Origin: Hyperoplus lanceolatus
Lineage: Eukaryota; Chordata; Actinopteri; Uranoscopiformes; Ammodytidae
Reading direction: 5' to 3'
DNA: 64,000 bases
NCBI GenBank assembly: GCA_026929865.2
Contig: CM049405.1
Span: 22,128,001 to 22,192,000 of the forward strand
The notes under the pieces were generated by a model. The model worked only from the letters and a program-made list of their open reading frames with translations, was not told where the DNA came from and ran no database searches. Below, one piece after another: positions 22,570 through 35,031 of this stretch (positions within the stretch are counted from its first letter, which is position 1; the number at the start of each line of letters is the position of its first letter). Both the position numbers and the translations under genes were made by a program.

Positions 22570-23144
22570 CCTTCATAAACTGGGCCGCAGGGCAGTACTG
22601 CAACATGATAACGACCCCAAACACACCTCCGAACGACCACTGGCTTGCTAAAGAAGCTGAGGGTAAAGGTTATGGACTGGCCAAGCATGTCTCCAGTCTT
22701 AAACCCTATTGAGCATCTTTGGGGCATCCTCAAACGGGAGATGGAGGAGCGCAAGGACTCTAATATCCACCAGCTCCTTGATGTCGTCATGAATGGGTAG
22801 AAGAGGGTTCCAGTGGCAACCTGTGAAGCTCTAGTGAACTACATGCCCAAGAGGGTTAAGGCAGTGCTAGAAAATAATGATGGCAAAACAAAATATTGAC
22901 ACTTTGGGCCCAATTTGGACATCTTTTCTAAGGGGTGTACTCACTTTTGTTGCCAGCAGTTTAGACATTAATGGCTGTGTGTCGAGTTATTTTGAGGGGA
23001 CAGTAAATTTACACTGTTATACAAGCTGTACACTGACTACTTTACATTGTATCAAAGTGTCATTTATTCAGTGTTGTCGCATGGAAAGATATAAAGAAAA
23101 ATGTGAAGAAATGTGAGGGGTGTACTCACTTTTGTGAGATACTG
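22570..23144 (+). repeat. Right arm of fold-back Tc1 (transposase C-terminus and TIR)
   Basis: In the original orientation the arm encodes VLQHDNDPKHTS, MSPVLNPIEHLWGILKREME (the usual DLNPIEHLWG, with D to V), an in-frame stop at the WKRVPVATCEAL segment, then MPKRVKAVLENNDGKTKY. The left arm lacks that stop, so the two arms have collected separate mutations since the duplication. Confidence 0.9.
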
Positions 23145-23146
23145 TA

Positions 23147-24180
23147 TCTCAGGGACTGAATAGGGGATTTTGTCTTTCCGTTGTTTTGGTTGTGACTTTT
23201 TTTTAACTACATAAATAGCTCAAAACAATCAATTAGACAATTTTAGTTGGATTTTCGATTTGATTACTCTTAACAGTTAGTATTTTATTATGCCATGAAT
23301 CTCAGGATAAATGCGATAATTGGGAGGATAAGTGAAGCATATTTATTTTCTACCCCTATTCGTTCTGCAGTTTTGAGTAATCTCCCCCTTCTGATGCTCC
23401 CTCAGACTTCACTTGGCACGAGTGTTCGGAGCGGTTGAATTCACTTTTAAATATGCCTTTTCTCTGGAGGTCCCAGCCCCTTGTGATGTGACCCGCATGA
23501 CTAATTCCATTTAAAGGGGAATAACATGCATTAGGGCTCTCACTTTTCTGCCTTGCATTTGCATAATTTTGTTTGGCAACTTGGAAAAGGGCCATTAACA
23601 GCACTAAGACATACACTTTAAAGGATAGGGAAGGAGCAGATCAATACTTCATTTCAACATCTTAAGCAACATCAGGGTGCAGATCAGGAGGCATTCACTA
23701 ATTCAAATTCGTGCAGGAGGCTTGTGATGCTACCATTAGTTGCTGATAAGAAAGCACCGTTCTACTGCTTCTCTTAATCTCTGACAGACACGTTCTCTCG
23801 ATCAATAGTCTTTTACGTTTTTGTTGCAAAGACAAGATTGATTGCCAGGAGTTGCTTGTGTTCAATTCCACTTCTCTCACTCTGTATTATTGTTTCAATT
23901 AGGCATTCTCTAGAGACCCTGTTGGGGGTGCCATTAAAACGCGGTGACCTACTGTGATTAACATCAACAAATGGACGTTTGGTAGAACAACCTTTGATAT
24001 CAACTTTATTCAGATCAAGAAGTGGAAGCGCCATCCAAACAAGTGGATTAAGCAGGAGGGGAGCTTTCTGCTGGAAGCGTGGGGATGACCGGGGGAAGTT
24101 GCGACTCGCGCCAGTGAGGAGGAAATAATCACAATGTTACCTTCTCATGAATTATTAAGTACCGTGTGCCTATTTTAGTC
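23147..24180. other. asic4 upstream flank; candidate conserved non-coding block
   Basis: No coding sequence. The stretch 23440-23620 is free of recognisable repeats and holds an octamer-like ATTTGCATAA and a TTAATTCC/CATTAAC-type homeodomain core, so it may be regulatory. That is inference from motif content only. The rest shows nothing definite. Confidence 0.3.
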
Positions 24181-24563
24181 CGACTCGAAATGCTGCATTT
24201 TCATCCGTGGGTCTGAGGGAGCGTGCAAGGGTGTTTTTTCTTGACAGCTGTATTACTGCTGATAAGCGAGACTGTGTGAGCTGATCAAGTAGTGAGACAA
24301 GCGTTCAGAGCAATAGCAGCACAGCAGCAGCAGCGCTCTAGTCACTAGGAGCCGTGGCGGCAGAAGCAGCAGCAGCAGCACTATCAGTCACAGCAGAGCC
24401 AGCAGCAGAGGCAGCAGCAACAAACTCTCTCCTGTCTTTTTCCTCTACGGTCTGGAGTTGTTTCCTGCTCAGAGGACAGAAGCCAAAGAAGTGGGAGAGA
24501 AGTAATCCAGGGCTGATAGCTGCCATCAAAAACAAAAAACAAAACGCAGACCTGGCTGCCCCC
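24181..24563 (+). promoter_or_regulatory. asic4: asic4 5' flank and CAG-rich 5' leader
   Basis: The sequence directly upstream of the asic4 ATG contains three CAG/GCA-rich runs (about 24315-24335, 24361-24382 and 24397-24422). No ATG occurs between 24300 and 24563. An in-frame TAG lies at 24339-24341, after which the asic4 frame is open to the ATG. No TATA box or transcription start could be placed. The ATG has a weak context (C at -3 and C at +4). Confidence 0.45.
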
Positions 24564-25139
24564 ATGCCTATCGAATTTGTTTGCAAAATCAAATTTGCAG
24601 AGGAGGATGAGAAGCAGAAAATCAAGCAGGATGGGGACAAGGAGAGCTTGATCGAGGAGAGCTGTACACCTCCGGCTAAGGACTTGGCTGGGTTTGCTAA
24701 CTCCAGCTCCCTTCATGGGATTAACCACATCTTTGTCTCTGGCCGCTTGGGCATCCGCCAGACTATCTGGGCTCTTGCCTTTTTGACTTCACTGGCGCTG
24801 TTTCTGTACCAAGCGGCTAAGTGTGCCATCTCTTACCTGGAGCACCCTCATGTCACTGCTCTGAATGAAGAGGCTACCCCAGAGATGGTTTTCCCTGCTG
24901 TGACCATCTGCAACATCAACCGTTTTCGCTTCTCCGCGCTCACCGATGCCGACATCTACCACCTGGCTAACTTGACAGGACTTCCTCCCAAAAACAAAGA
25001 TGGGCACAAACCCACTGATTTAATGTATCCTGCCCCTGACATGCAGGACATCTTCAACAGGACAGGACATCAGTTAGAAGAGATGCTCATGAGCTGCAAT
25101 TTCAGTGGACAGAACTGTTCAGTCGAGGACTTCTCTGTG
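24564..25139 (+). CDS. asic4: Acid-sensing ion channel 4, first coding exon (codons 1-192)
   Basis: ASIC4 is a subunit of the trimeric ENaC/degenerin cation channels at neuronal membranes. In mammals and fish it forms little or no acid-gated current alone and is thought to modulate other ASICs. The exon starts MPIEFVCKIKFAEEDEK, as ASIC4 proteins do (human begins MPIEIVCKIKFAEED). It shows the cytosolic gating motif His51-Gly52, transmembrane helix 1 at about 66-86, then the start of the ectodomain with FPAVTICNINRFR (109-122, first conserved Cys 116) and HLANLTGLPPKNKDGH (133-148). Ectodomain N-glycosylation sequons are at Asn136, Asn165, Asn179 and Asn184. The exon ends at NFSGQNCSVEDFSV, where human reads NFSVV then YTRYGKC, so the rest of the ectodomain, helix 2 and C-terminus lie in exons outside this window. 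The start is the first in-frame ATG after a TAG at 24339. The alternative, ASIC2, lacks the MPIE start. Whether this is asic4a or asic4b cannot be settled here. Confidence 0.95.
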
Positions 25140-25145
25140 GTGAGT
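25140..25145 (+). other. asic4: asic4 exon 1 splice donor
   Basis: GTGAGT directly follows codon 192 (GTG, 25137-25139), giving a phase 0 junction. The position matches the known ASIC4 protein, where the next residues should be V-Y-T-R-Y-G-K-C. The frame stays open for another 108 codons into the intron, which is chance read-through. Confidence 0.88.
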
Positions 25146-26107
<962 letters not shown>

Positions 26108-28876
26108 TGTGTGAGTGAGTGAGAGAGGGATCAGGTGAAAGAGAGTTTGTGCCTGTGTTCTGTGCACTATTTATTAAAGGCACTCTCCTTGCAGGAGATG
26201 GATTTCCCCATCTCTCCTGCAGGAATAGGAATATGCAATTGCTTTAGTGATGATAAAGTGCGGGTGTCAGGTCTTAATAGGGTATGTTGAACATTGATAT
26301 GCTCACCTTCCTGAGACCTTAAGATTCTGTCTTATCCCCGAGATGGCATTACATTACCTCTGATGTGCCAAATTACGGCACAGAAATAATGACATTTCCC
26401 TGCTTCTCATTCAGTTTCTCTAACAGTGTATTGGGGAATTTATTTTTTCAAGGCAGCCACGCACATTCAGACGTCAAATGACCTGCAACACGAGAATAGA
26501 TCCCCCTTCGAGAAAATATCTTAGTTCTATCAGGCTTAAGAAAATGTCATGCTTCTCGGAGGAGCTGAAAAGTTTGACGAAATTCAGTCTGAAGCAACAA
26601 CATGACTCTAAAAGTCTATAATGTGACACCGATGTCCTTTGACACTTTGACACCAAGCCCTTCCTGACTTCATAATCATCATGCAATTTTTACATCCAGG
26701 AATTGTCTGTCCCATGTCAGTGTATGAAACGTCTTGTAGCTCTTTCGAAAACTGGGTGGCTTCATCACAGATTAGGACCCTGTTGAAAGTTCCCAAAGCG
26801 GCTGTTTCCTCTCTGTCGGCTATGTGATCTGCATTTTCTGGGACTGTCAGTTAGATTTGTTACAGGCTTCTTGCTGCCTCCACGCATGACAAATCACTTA
26901 CTCTGAGTCCTGGTGGGGAACAGGACTGGGAGTGTATAGGGAGGAAGGACTGGGAGTTGTCGGAGCAGCAGGAGAGCAGAAACTGCATATGAAACAACGT
27001 CACTCGCATTCGCGTTTTTGTTTGAGTGTATATTTTTTAGACTACAAATTGCTACAGCGAGGGAGCCATTATTGCAGGTGATGTGCTATTAATAACATGA
27101 GAGCATGTAAAGACCAATATACACATATAGAAAAGTCTCCAGCCCACATCGGCCATTATTCTTCCTCTCACTTGGCCCCCCCTCCAGCATCGGCTTCTTG
27201 CAATGTATTTTCTGTCGATTGATCATCCTAGGAGCTCCAGATGTTATGTTTTGGTAATAGCTAGATGGATGTGGGGCTCTGATGATGCATGAATAATTAT
27301 TATAAAAGGCTTTCCTCATATTTTCTTATCCTCGTTTTTTCTGTGCAAACCTCTGCTTAGCATTTTATTTTATTCCACAATGGAGTTCAAGCAATTGTTC
27401 GTAATTCAGTTTATCATTGCATTCAAATGCATCTGGGCAAATTTCACTGTTTCAAATGTGTGCCTGTTTTTTTTGTATGCAGGCGATTATGTATTGAATT
27501 TTTATACATTTGCTGTTCAAAATAATTGAATAAATAAAATTGTCTGGCTGCTCTAATATATGGCAGGAAAATACATAATCATGCCTCATATAAATTTGTT
27601 TTCCTCTTTCCAGCACTGTGGACCGACATGATTATTTGACGTTGGAAATAAGTCCATTCTTTATAATTAAAGATCACATTATTGACTTGGATTAATCACA
27701 GAAGATAAAGCTGATTCAACAAGCCATGAATAAACAGATTATTTTTCTTCCATTCTTGCTCTGAATAATTGTTCATCTATTGTGTGGCGCTGTCGCAGAG
27801 ATGAGCAGCGAGCCCTTTGGCTTTTTTTAAACAGAGCTCTGAATTGGTTTGCTCTGAATCTCAGCTGTGTTTGCTGCTGCATTATCAGATTGTGCTCTCA
27901 GCAAGGACAGATCCCTTCTGCATATATTCATGGGGATAACTAAAGAGCTATAGGGCGGCATGCGAGGTGATCTATAAAACCATGGGTTAACAGGGACAAC
28001 ACCGGAGAGCTCGCTCCACCTGCAATCTGTCATCACACTGACTGGTGCCCCTACTGTGTGTTTTATAGATGAATGAATGTTTAATAATATACGCTATAGA
28101 TGATGTCCATCCCCGTCTCCCTCCCCCTTTTATTCAAAAAGGAATCCTAATTCAAATGAATGTTAATCAAATCGAAAAAAGAGACATTATTGTGAGTTCA
28201 TATCTATGAGCGTACTGCCATTGTGTTGTTAATTAGAAAAAATATATTGTAAGCAAAGAATAAACAGGAATAATAACAATACTACAATCCCGATGATAAG
28301 GAGCGAATGAGTACAACGTGTGCTTAAACACAGAAGACCTTACTCACAGCAGTGGATAATGTGGTCTGTAGATTTTATATTTAGGTTTTTCCCAGCATTG
28401 TTCAGCAGCAGACTTTGAGGTGCAGCCACAGAGAGATAAGTCACATACAGTGCAACATGTCTGTCACATGTACATTACTTGTCTGATCCTGTTTCAGTTC
28501 TATGACGAAACAATTCTTACATTTCCCTGGCGTGTGGAAGTCATGCAGGTCCATTATTGCGGTGTGCGTTGGTCTGTTACTCAGGTCTGACGAATGTGTC
28601 AAAAGATACATGAGAGTGATCCTCGCTTTTACCACAAGAAATGCTTGCCCTACCTTTTTCCACCAATGGGAACCAGGTTGTATAGCTGTAGGTTTATATG
28701 GCGGGCATGAAGTTTTAATTAGTCTGGTTGGTCATGATAATCCCTCCCCTGGCCACTGACGTAAGCGTTTTGCAGTTCCAGACAAGCTCAAAACTGGAGC
28801 TGCTCAGGAACCAGTTGATCAGACCGGGTACCGGCTCTCTGGTGGGGTAAAACGCAATTTTGCATTGGTGGGAAAG

Positions 28877-28878
<2 letters not shown>
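26108..28878. other. Intron 1 DNA, candidate conserved non-coding blocks
   Basis: No exon or transposon was recognised. The stretch about 27380-27930 is repeat-poor, with many TAAT/ATTA cores (homeodomain-type sites) and an AT-rich body broken by a GC-richer GTGTGGCGCTGTCGCAGAG segment, the look of a conserved enhancer. This is inference only. Confidence 0.3.

Positions 28879-28922
<44 letters not shown>
28879..28922. repeat. (GT)22 microsatellite
   Basis: Uninterrupted GT dinucleotides. Confidence 0.97.
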
Positions 28923-28926
<4 letters not shown>

Positions 28927-29794
28927 ATGTGCTGTCTCCATGTGCAGATGTCTGTGAGAGTGACATCCACTTCCCTTGTGAGTCCAAAGTCTGAACGCCC
29001 CTTAGCAGTATCTCCCTCCCCGATGGAGCTCGACGAGTGTGGGAGCGTGAAAGTGACTGGCTATCTGTACTGGCTTCGTCTCCAACAGCCTGTCAATTAG
29101 CAGTCTACAGTTCCACTGCTGTGGTGGTCCCTGCAGCTTAACATGCTGTCCGATATCTGATCCACACACCCAACCCTGGAGGCCAGCACTGAGCATTATT
29201 ACACCCCAATCCCTACAATCTATAACCAAACAAAACACACTTTTGCTTTTATAGTCTTCTTCTTGTGTGCAAAGTGCAGAAAGAAATAAAGCGACACTGA
29301 TCCAATATCTTTTAATGCTAAAGGTAGGACTGCTTTTTTTTTAAACCCACTTCAGTCCCAGCACAGTCCTTCCCCACCTCCTCCAGCATATCAGAGGAAG
29401 ATGAATTGCAGTGCATTTGGTCGGCTGCTCTTCTTGATATGCATCACTACTGTCTAATCAGATGAAGCCCACCTGTGACCAGCCACTGGATAACACCAAT
29501 ATACAAACTGTTTATATTTGGGGAGATTTAGCTTTTTCTATCACTCGATGAGCCATTTAAAAAAAACTCACCGTGCCACGGTTTGGAGCGCTCGGTTTGA
29601 TGAGGAGAATCTGCGGCTCAGGGATGGCTTTTAACTCAACGATAAAGGCTTCCGATGTTGTGGTACTGCTAAACCCCCCTCCACCTCCAACCCCTGGGAG
29701 TCTTTTACTCACACAGACATTTGTCTCTCTCTGACAAGTCATACACCAAGCTGTTGGTAGCGGAAATATGGCTGCATGCACACACGCGCACAGA

Positions 29795-29798
<4 letters not shown>
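28923..29798. other. Intron 1 DNA, nothing recognised
   Basis: No gene or repeat family supported. Confidence 0.5.

Positions 29799-29837
<39 letters not shown>
29799..29837. repeat. (CA)19 microsatellite
   Basis: Uninterrupted CA dinucleotides preceded by a mixed CACACGCGCACAG run. Confidence 0.97.
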
Positions 29838-29840
<3 letters not shown>

Positions 29841-32171
29841 CATGTGTATTTAGGGTGTGTAAAGTGTAGATAAAATGATTCCCCGTACAAACACACCCGG
29901 GTTCCGTCACAGATTGAGAGAGTTGGCTTGCAAGATTGATCATGACTCCTGACTGGGTGCCCCTCCCTCTCTGGAGGATCAATACATCCTTCAGTCAGAT
30001 TGCTTCCTCGCCCTTCCTACTCCAAGCCTGGTGTGACTAATTATCTTGTGCCTGTGTTTTGGGTCCAGTCTCGGCTGCATTTGTTAATGCCGCCAGAATT
30101 GGTGAAGAATGTGATCTCTAGAACAAGATATGTTTGTCTAAGCGTATATCCAGCCCAAATCAATCAATATGCACTGTCTACCTTTTCCCTAAAGGGCAGC
30201 CAAATTATCGAGCAATACCAGATGAATCACAGCCCAGGCTGCGTGGGGACGGGGATGGATGAGAGTTTTGATGAAGAGAAACACAATCTTTAGTCAGATC
30301 CGATAGTCAAAAGCAACGGTTTTTCAAATGTAGGTGATTGATGTCAAGGTTGCGTATTCCACCAAATTGCATTAGGATCTACCTAATGAAGAGCAAGAGG
30401 AATCCTTGTATTTTCCTCTCAATCCATATCCGTTATGATATCAAAACAAATCAAAGAGACCTATGTTTTTAATAATCCACATTTCATCTACATTATATTC
30501 TATACAAAAAAAATGTTTTGTCTCTTTTTAAACATAATCCATGACCAGGATATCAAGCATGAAAATAATGGCCTAAATGTTGATTTTAAAAATTACAAAT
30601 ACAATTAAGTTGTTATGAGATTCCGGTGACGTGCCAAAGTTATACATAAGAAGTGTGTGTGTGTGTATGTGTATGTGTTGTGTGTGTGTCCATATTTGTC
30701 GAGGAAAGAAGACACTTGTCTAGGCTATATTGTCCAAGGTTATTAGGAATGATCTGAATTAGGCGATGTGTAAAATAAAGCAATTTATGGTAGGACAGAC
30801 AGTTAGCATAGACGCTTCAGCGGGGAATCACTTCCTATCGGAGGTAAAGCTATCTTTTAAGCATGCCATAATATGCATCCCCTCTCTATAAACATTAAAC
30901 TTTTGGTGATTGTACAATTTCGATCCGGATCGTTCATCGCGTCCAACAGTGGTGAGGTTCGTTTACTCTGAGCTTTACAGTTTGGTTGGACAGGGAATGG
31001 ATACCCAACTAAATATGATATGCGTTTCCACTGCTGACAATAGGCTACCCTTAGGCTACTTAATATAGGCAGGTTGTTTGCAGGCGATAGCCGCAGTCAG
31101 AATACAATCTATTGGTCAGAGCCATTCATGGCACTGGTGCACATAACTATCATTACATTGTAGCAGCGGGACACAGTGTAGCCCTCTGATTAATTCAATG
31201 ATTTTGATTATTTGGAATTTCACAAATGAAAATGAAAATGTTTTACATTATCTGTTCCCATTTTTTTGTCTTAAGATAGACATGGAAAATCAAAAGTAAG
31301 AAATGGCAATCAATTCATATTTTACAGGCATACTTTGAATAGAGCAGTCAATTTTTTTATGAAAAAAAAATTATAAAAATTTGAAATCAAACTTGTTTTT
31401 TGTGTTTAGATTTCTAAACAGATATGGATTGAACAGAAGACACACAAATTAAGAGGGAGTTGTGAGATTGCATCCTTGGCCCTGATAAGATTAGTCAGAA
31501 ATTTGAACAGCCAGATTACTACATTTGAATTAGTTCTTGCAAATGAAAAGTCCATTACGTACAGGGTTGTCGGGGTAAGGGCATGTGCATGTGTGTTATC
31601 TCCTCTTTATTATCCATACTGGTTTAATTTTTTCAGATACGCCCGACTTTGAGCACTGAACAAAATGTTTAAATTAAATAGTTTAAGTGGCAACTGGCAA
31701 GTATTCATTTTGCTTAGAAATAAATTTGACCTAAACTCCATTTTGGTTAATGAAGTATTCAAGCACTCTTGCATATTTACCCTCATACTAACCTTTTGTT
31801 TTTATTTTTTTTCATCATGCAGATAACTATGATTATGAAAGCCTTTGGCCAGGCACACTTTAAATGCACACTTTTCTTCTCAGCTGCCAATGTGAGCTTT
31901 TTATTTTGTCATGTCTCCCAGTCTCTGAATACATTAGTGGAAATTCCTCTAAAAAATTAACCAAGCTTGCTTTTAGGCCACCACCACATAATGGGTTCGT
32001 GCTTCTTCATTTCCCTCGCTCGTACTGTTTAATTACTTTGCAAGAGATAGCACATGCAGGTGGACAAAAAAATAGAGACACCTTCTGCTGTCTCTCACAA
32101 AGTGCTTTATCAAAATGTAATTTCGGTCGATGCCACAGTGTTATTTTTGTTAGTGAAAACTAAACGACATT
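29838..32171. other. Intron 1 DNA, nothing recognised
   Basis: AT-rich, with a short imperfect GT run at about 30653-30688. No transposon or exon supported. Confidence 0.5.
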
Positions 32172-32485
32172 TGAGAAAACATGTTATAAGGGTATATTAA
32201 TTAACTGTTAATGCTTGGTAAATGCTATTAACTGCATTAAGCATTATATAAATGCTTAGTTATTAACAGTTAGTTAATGTTTGTTTCAGTATTATCTATA
32301 CTTAGTTAATCAATGCTTAGTTAAGCATTTACTAAGCAAAACAGTTAGTTAATGCTTATTTAATGCGTATTAGGCATTATATAAGCATTTATTTATGGTG
32401 AGTTAATGACGAGTTAATGTGAAGTATGTATTTACTAAGCATTAACTAACAGTTAATCTGTATACCCTTATTGTAAAGTGTTACT
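32172..32485. mobile_element. AT-rich palindromic MITE
   Basis: The ends are inverted: ATAAGGGTATATTAATTAAC on the left and ATAAGGGTATACAGATTAAC on the right strand, the latter preceded by CACTTTACA. The interior repeats the words TTAGTTAATGC and GCATTATATAA in both orientations. This AT-rich, multiply palindromic form is that of a miniature inverted-repeat element common in fish. It has no coding content, and the left edge is worn. Confidence 0.6.
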
Positions 32486-34509
32486 GCATCTTTACCAAAT
32501 TACATCAAAACAACAGTAAACATTTTCAAGAGGGAAAACTGCAATACTACAGTAAGAGAGATACGAAACAAAATATTTATCTAAATACATGAAGATAAAA
32601 AAGGCCCCAACATGCATTACTCATGTAACAGTTTGCCTGGTCGAATTTCATGCACACGCAGAGTGTATTTGTGATATATGCCTTAGCAACCATCATGCAT
32701 CAGTTAAGCTTCTGTGGTTCAAGCTCTCAGCAGAATACAATAGACAGAAGCAGCTGTGGGGACTGAAATCAGCTATATCTACCAGATAATGTAAATAAAA
32801 TACACTGAGCTATGTTTGAGCCGAAGTTTAAAATGCTGGGTGGTTTTATTTAATTTGTTTAAAATAGAGATTAAACAATAGTACAACATTAAAATAGAAG
32901 GCTATTAAGGCCAGAAAGACGATGATGCCAGATGATGACTTAAAACCTCAAACCTGTTTAAATCACTGATATTTTTTAGTCCTCCGTTGCATTGTGAGAA
33001 TTTCATGAACACCAAACAATTTATTTTAAATTGTTTGGTGTTCCCACCCGTTGTGAATCAAATATATATTTGATATTTTAAATATATTTAAAATGTGGAA
33101 ATCATGACTAATGTGACCTGGATGAAAAATGTCAGTTGGCTACAATTCAGCAGATGGGGAAAAAAGCATACAGCACAAATATCACAGGAAATATATAATT
33201 TACCCCTGGCCTAGTCTAAACATGAGGGCTTCTTCTGTCCGCCTGGCTGGACACATATTCAAAATTATGTCTAACGTCAAATATGTGCGTATGCCCATTG
33301 CTTTTTTGAGTTTGTAAGCACACAAATTGTACATAATAATCTCTCAACAAGCTTGCTTTTTAGTATCCAATCATGTCTCTTTTCCCCTCTCTGGGTTACA
33401 TAACTGTATTTTTAGTTATAAAAAACAAGGTTTGAAATATAGTATATAAACACTAAGGTGTCTTGACAGGTGTGATATTTTGTCTGATTCCCTATGGCTT
33501 AGTGGTATAAAGCACCTGAACAGGCCAGCTTGTATGATGGTATTTGGTATGCCTTGTGACTTCCCCTTGGGAGATGCAGGCAAAGATTTGTCAAAAAGTA
33601 TCGAAGTTGGGTCAGCAGCAAAGGCACCTAATGCATTTTTTTCTCCAGTGTAATGTTCATTCCGAAAGAAAAATCCCTGACATTCTATATTACTTAATAA
33701 TGCACACCAAGCTTATGGAACAATGCGCTGTGATAGAAAATGCTGAATAATTCAAGCTAATGCCTTCCTAATGTCAGTTGCTCCTACTGGCCATCATTGA
33801 GGCCATTTGCTGTGGAGGGACCCATGTCTTTACACTGCCTAATACAGCTAAGAGGAATCAATGCCAGATTAAACATTTTCATCAAATTGAGGTTGCCTTT
33901 TTCTACGATTGCTGTCCATATGCAACTACATGGTTGTAGATGAATTCTGGCCTCCGCCAGAGCCATTTTAATCACACTAACCAATGAAATAAGAGGAATT
34001 TTCCTGTCCAAGGCATCTTTGTTGTTCATTGGGTTTCGAGTAGTATTCTATAGAAGATTAAAGACTTCTTAGCTTACATTTTGATATAACATAAGCAGTA
34101 GTCTTAACATCACACACAGATATTAAGATATAGTCATGAAATTCGAAAGTGACAAACAGCTGGTTAGTCACATCTGACAATGTTTGATGTTAACAACAAG
34201 ATGTGAGTAGCTTTGCGCTGTAACTGTTGTAGCTAAAGTTACATACATTTTGCAGACAGGCAAAAGGAACTGCTTCATACATCAAATATAATTACAGTTT
34301 AACTTTGAGATTCTAACAACTCTGTTCGCCCGCTTTGTGTTACACTCAAGAAGGCTACCGAGCTACTAGCTACTTTTCTAAAATTGACATGAGGCTAAAC
34401 AATTTAGTTGTTTATGTATGTATCATTTTTGACCAGGAAAACGTACTACTAACGTTTTAACAAAAGTATACAGTACATCTCCTTCGGCTAAGCTGTCTTT
34501 GGCCAAGTG
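32486..34509. other. Intron 1 DNA with one perfect palindrome
   Basis: No gene or element family recognised apart from the hairpin at 33007-33043. Confidence 0.5.
33007..33043. repeat. Perfect 17-bp hairpin with 3-nt loop
   Basis: GAACACCAAACAATTTA at 33007-33023, loop TTT, then its exact complement TAAATTGTTTGGTGTTC at 33027-33043. It could be a cruciform-forming site or the centre of a small fold-back element. No flanking terminal repeats were seen. Confidence 0.9.
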
Positions 34510-34513
34510 TTAA

Positions 34514-35027
34514 AGCTCCCATATTATACACTTTTCGGTACTATTATACACCATATTATATGGTCTTAGTGGTCCCTAATACGTTTTTCTTTAATTGTTT
34601 GCTGAAAAAAACTTTCAGATAATTTATTGTACTATGCTGATGTTCAGCTAATCTCACAATGGCCTGTTTTTTAAAAAGAGCTGCAGCTCCCCTCGTAAAT
34701 ATACAATCTTTGAGCTGCCCCCGCCCCCTGTCCGGAAGCGAAGCCAGATACGCCTCGCCCTCTGTCTGTCAGGGCCGTGGACCAATAAGAAATAGGGGTG
34801 TGGGCTGCACAGTGGAAGCTTCTGGCTTTCCAGTTTGTGAGGTCAGAAACTGGGAGGATTCTGACTGGAGTATATTGAGGGGGAGGGGTGGGGGTTTCAG
34901 AAAAGGGGAGAGTGAGAAAAGGAGAGATTGTTATTTTTTTGATATTTTGGCAGTCTCTAGGCACACCGTGGACGCATGGATATGTGGGAACACATTTAAA
35001 AAGTGCATTTAGCATAATATTTGACCT
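34514..35027. mobile_element. 514-bp TTAA-flanked element, copy 2
   Basis: TTAA lies at 34510-34513 and 35028-35031. It is the same length and orientation as the copy at 18309-18822, with only scattered substitutions, and it has the same ends (AGCTCCCATATTAT / AGGTCAAATATTAT on the right strand). Both copies therefore descend recently from one source. A 117-codon open frame at 34659 matches the frame in the other copy but no known protein. Confidence 0.88.
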
Positions 35028-35031
35028 TTAA

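Larger units (their letters stand above)
21506..23144. mobile_element. Fold-back Tc1 element with 575-bp inverted arms
   Basis: TA dinucleotides flank it at 21504-21505 and 23145-23146, and both ends are CAGTATCTCACAAAAGTGAG. An intact member of this fish Tc1 family would carry the transposase N-terminus on the left. Here the left arm 21506-22080 is instead an inverted copy of the right arm 22570-23144, including the transposase C-terminal codons. Only the 489-bp centre (22081-22569) is unique. It could be mobilised in trans because both termini are present, but it has no complete transposase. Confidence 0.92.

Noticed and set aside
22527-22790. 87-codon minus-strand ORF inside the Tc1
   Set aside because: It is the antisense shadow of the transposase C-terminal region.
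33487-33545. tRNA-like A-box (TGGCTTAGTGG) suggesting a tRNA gene or SINE
   Set aside because: No B-box or cloverleaf could be found downstream.
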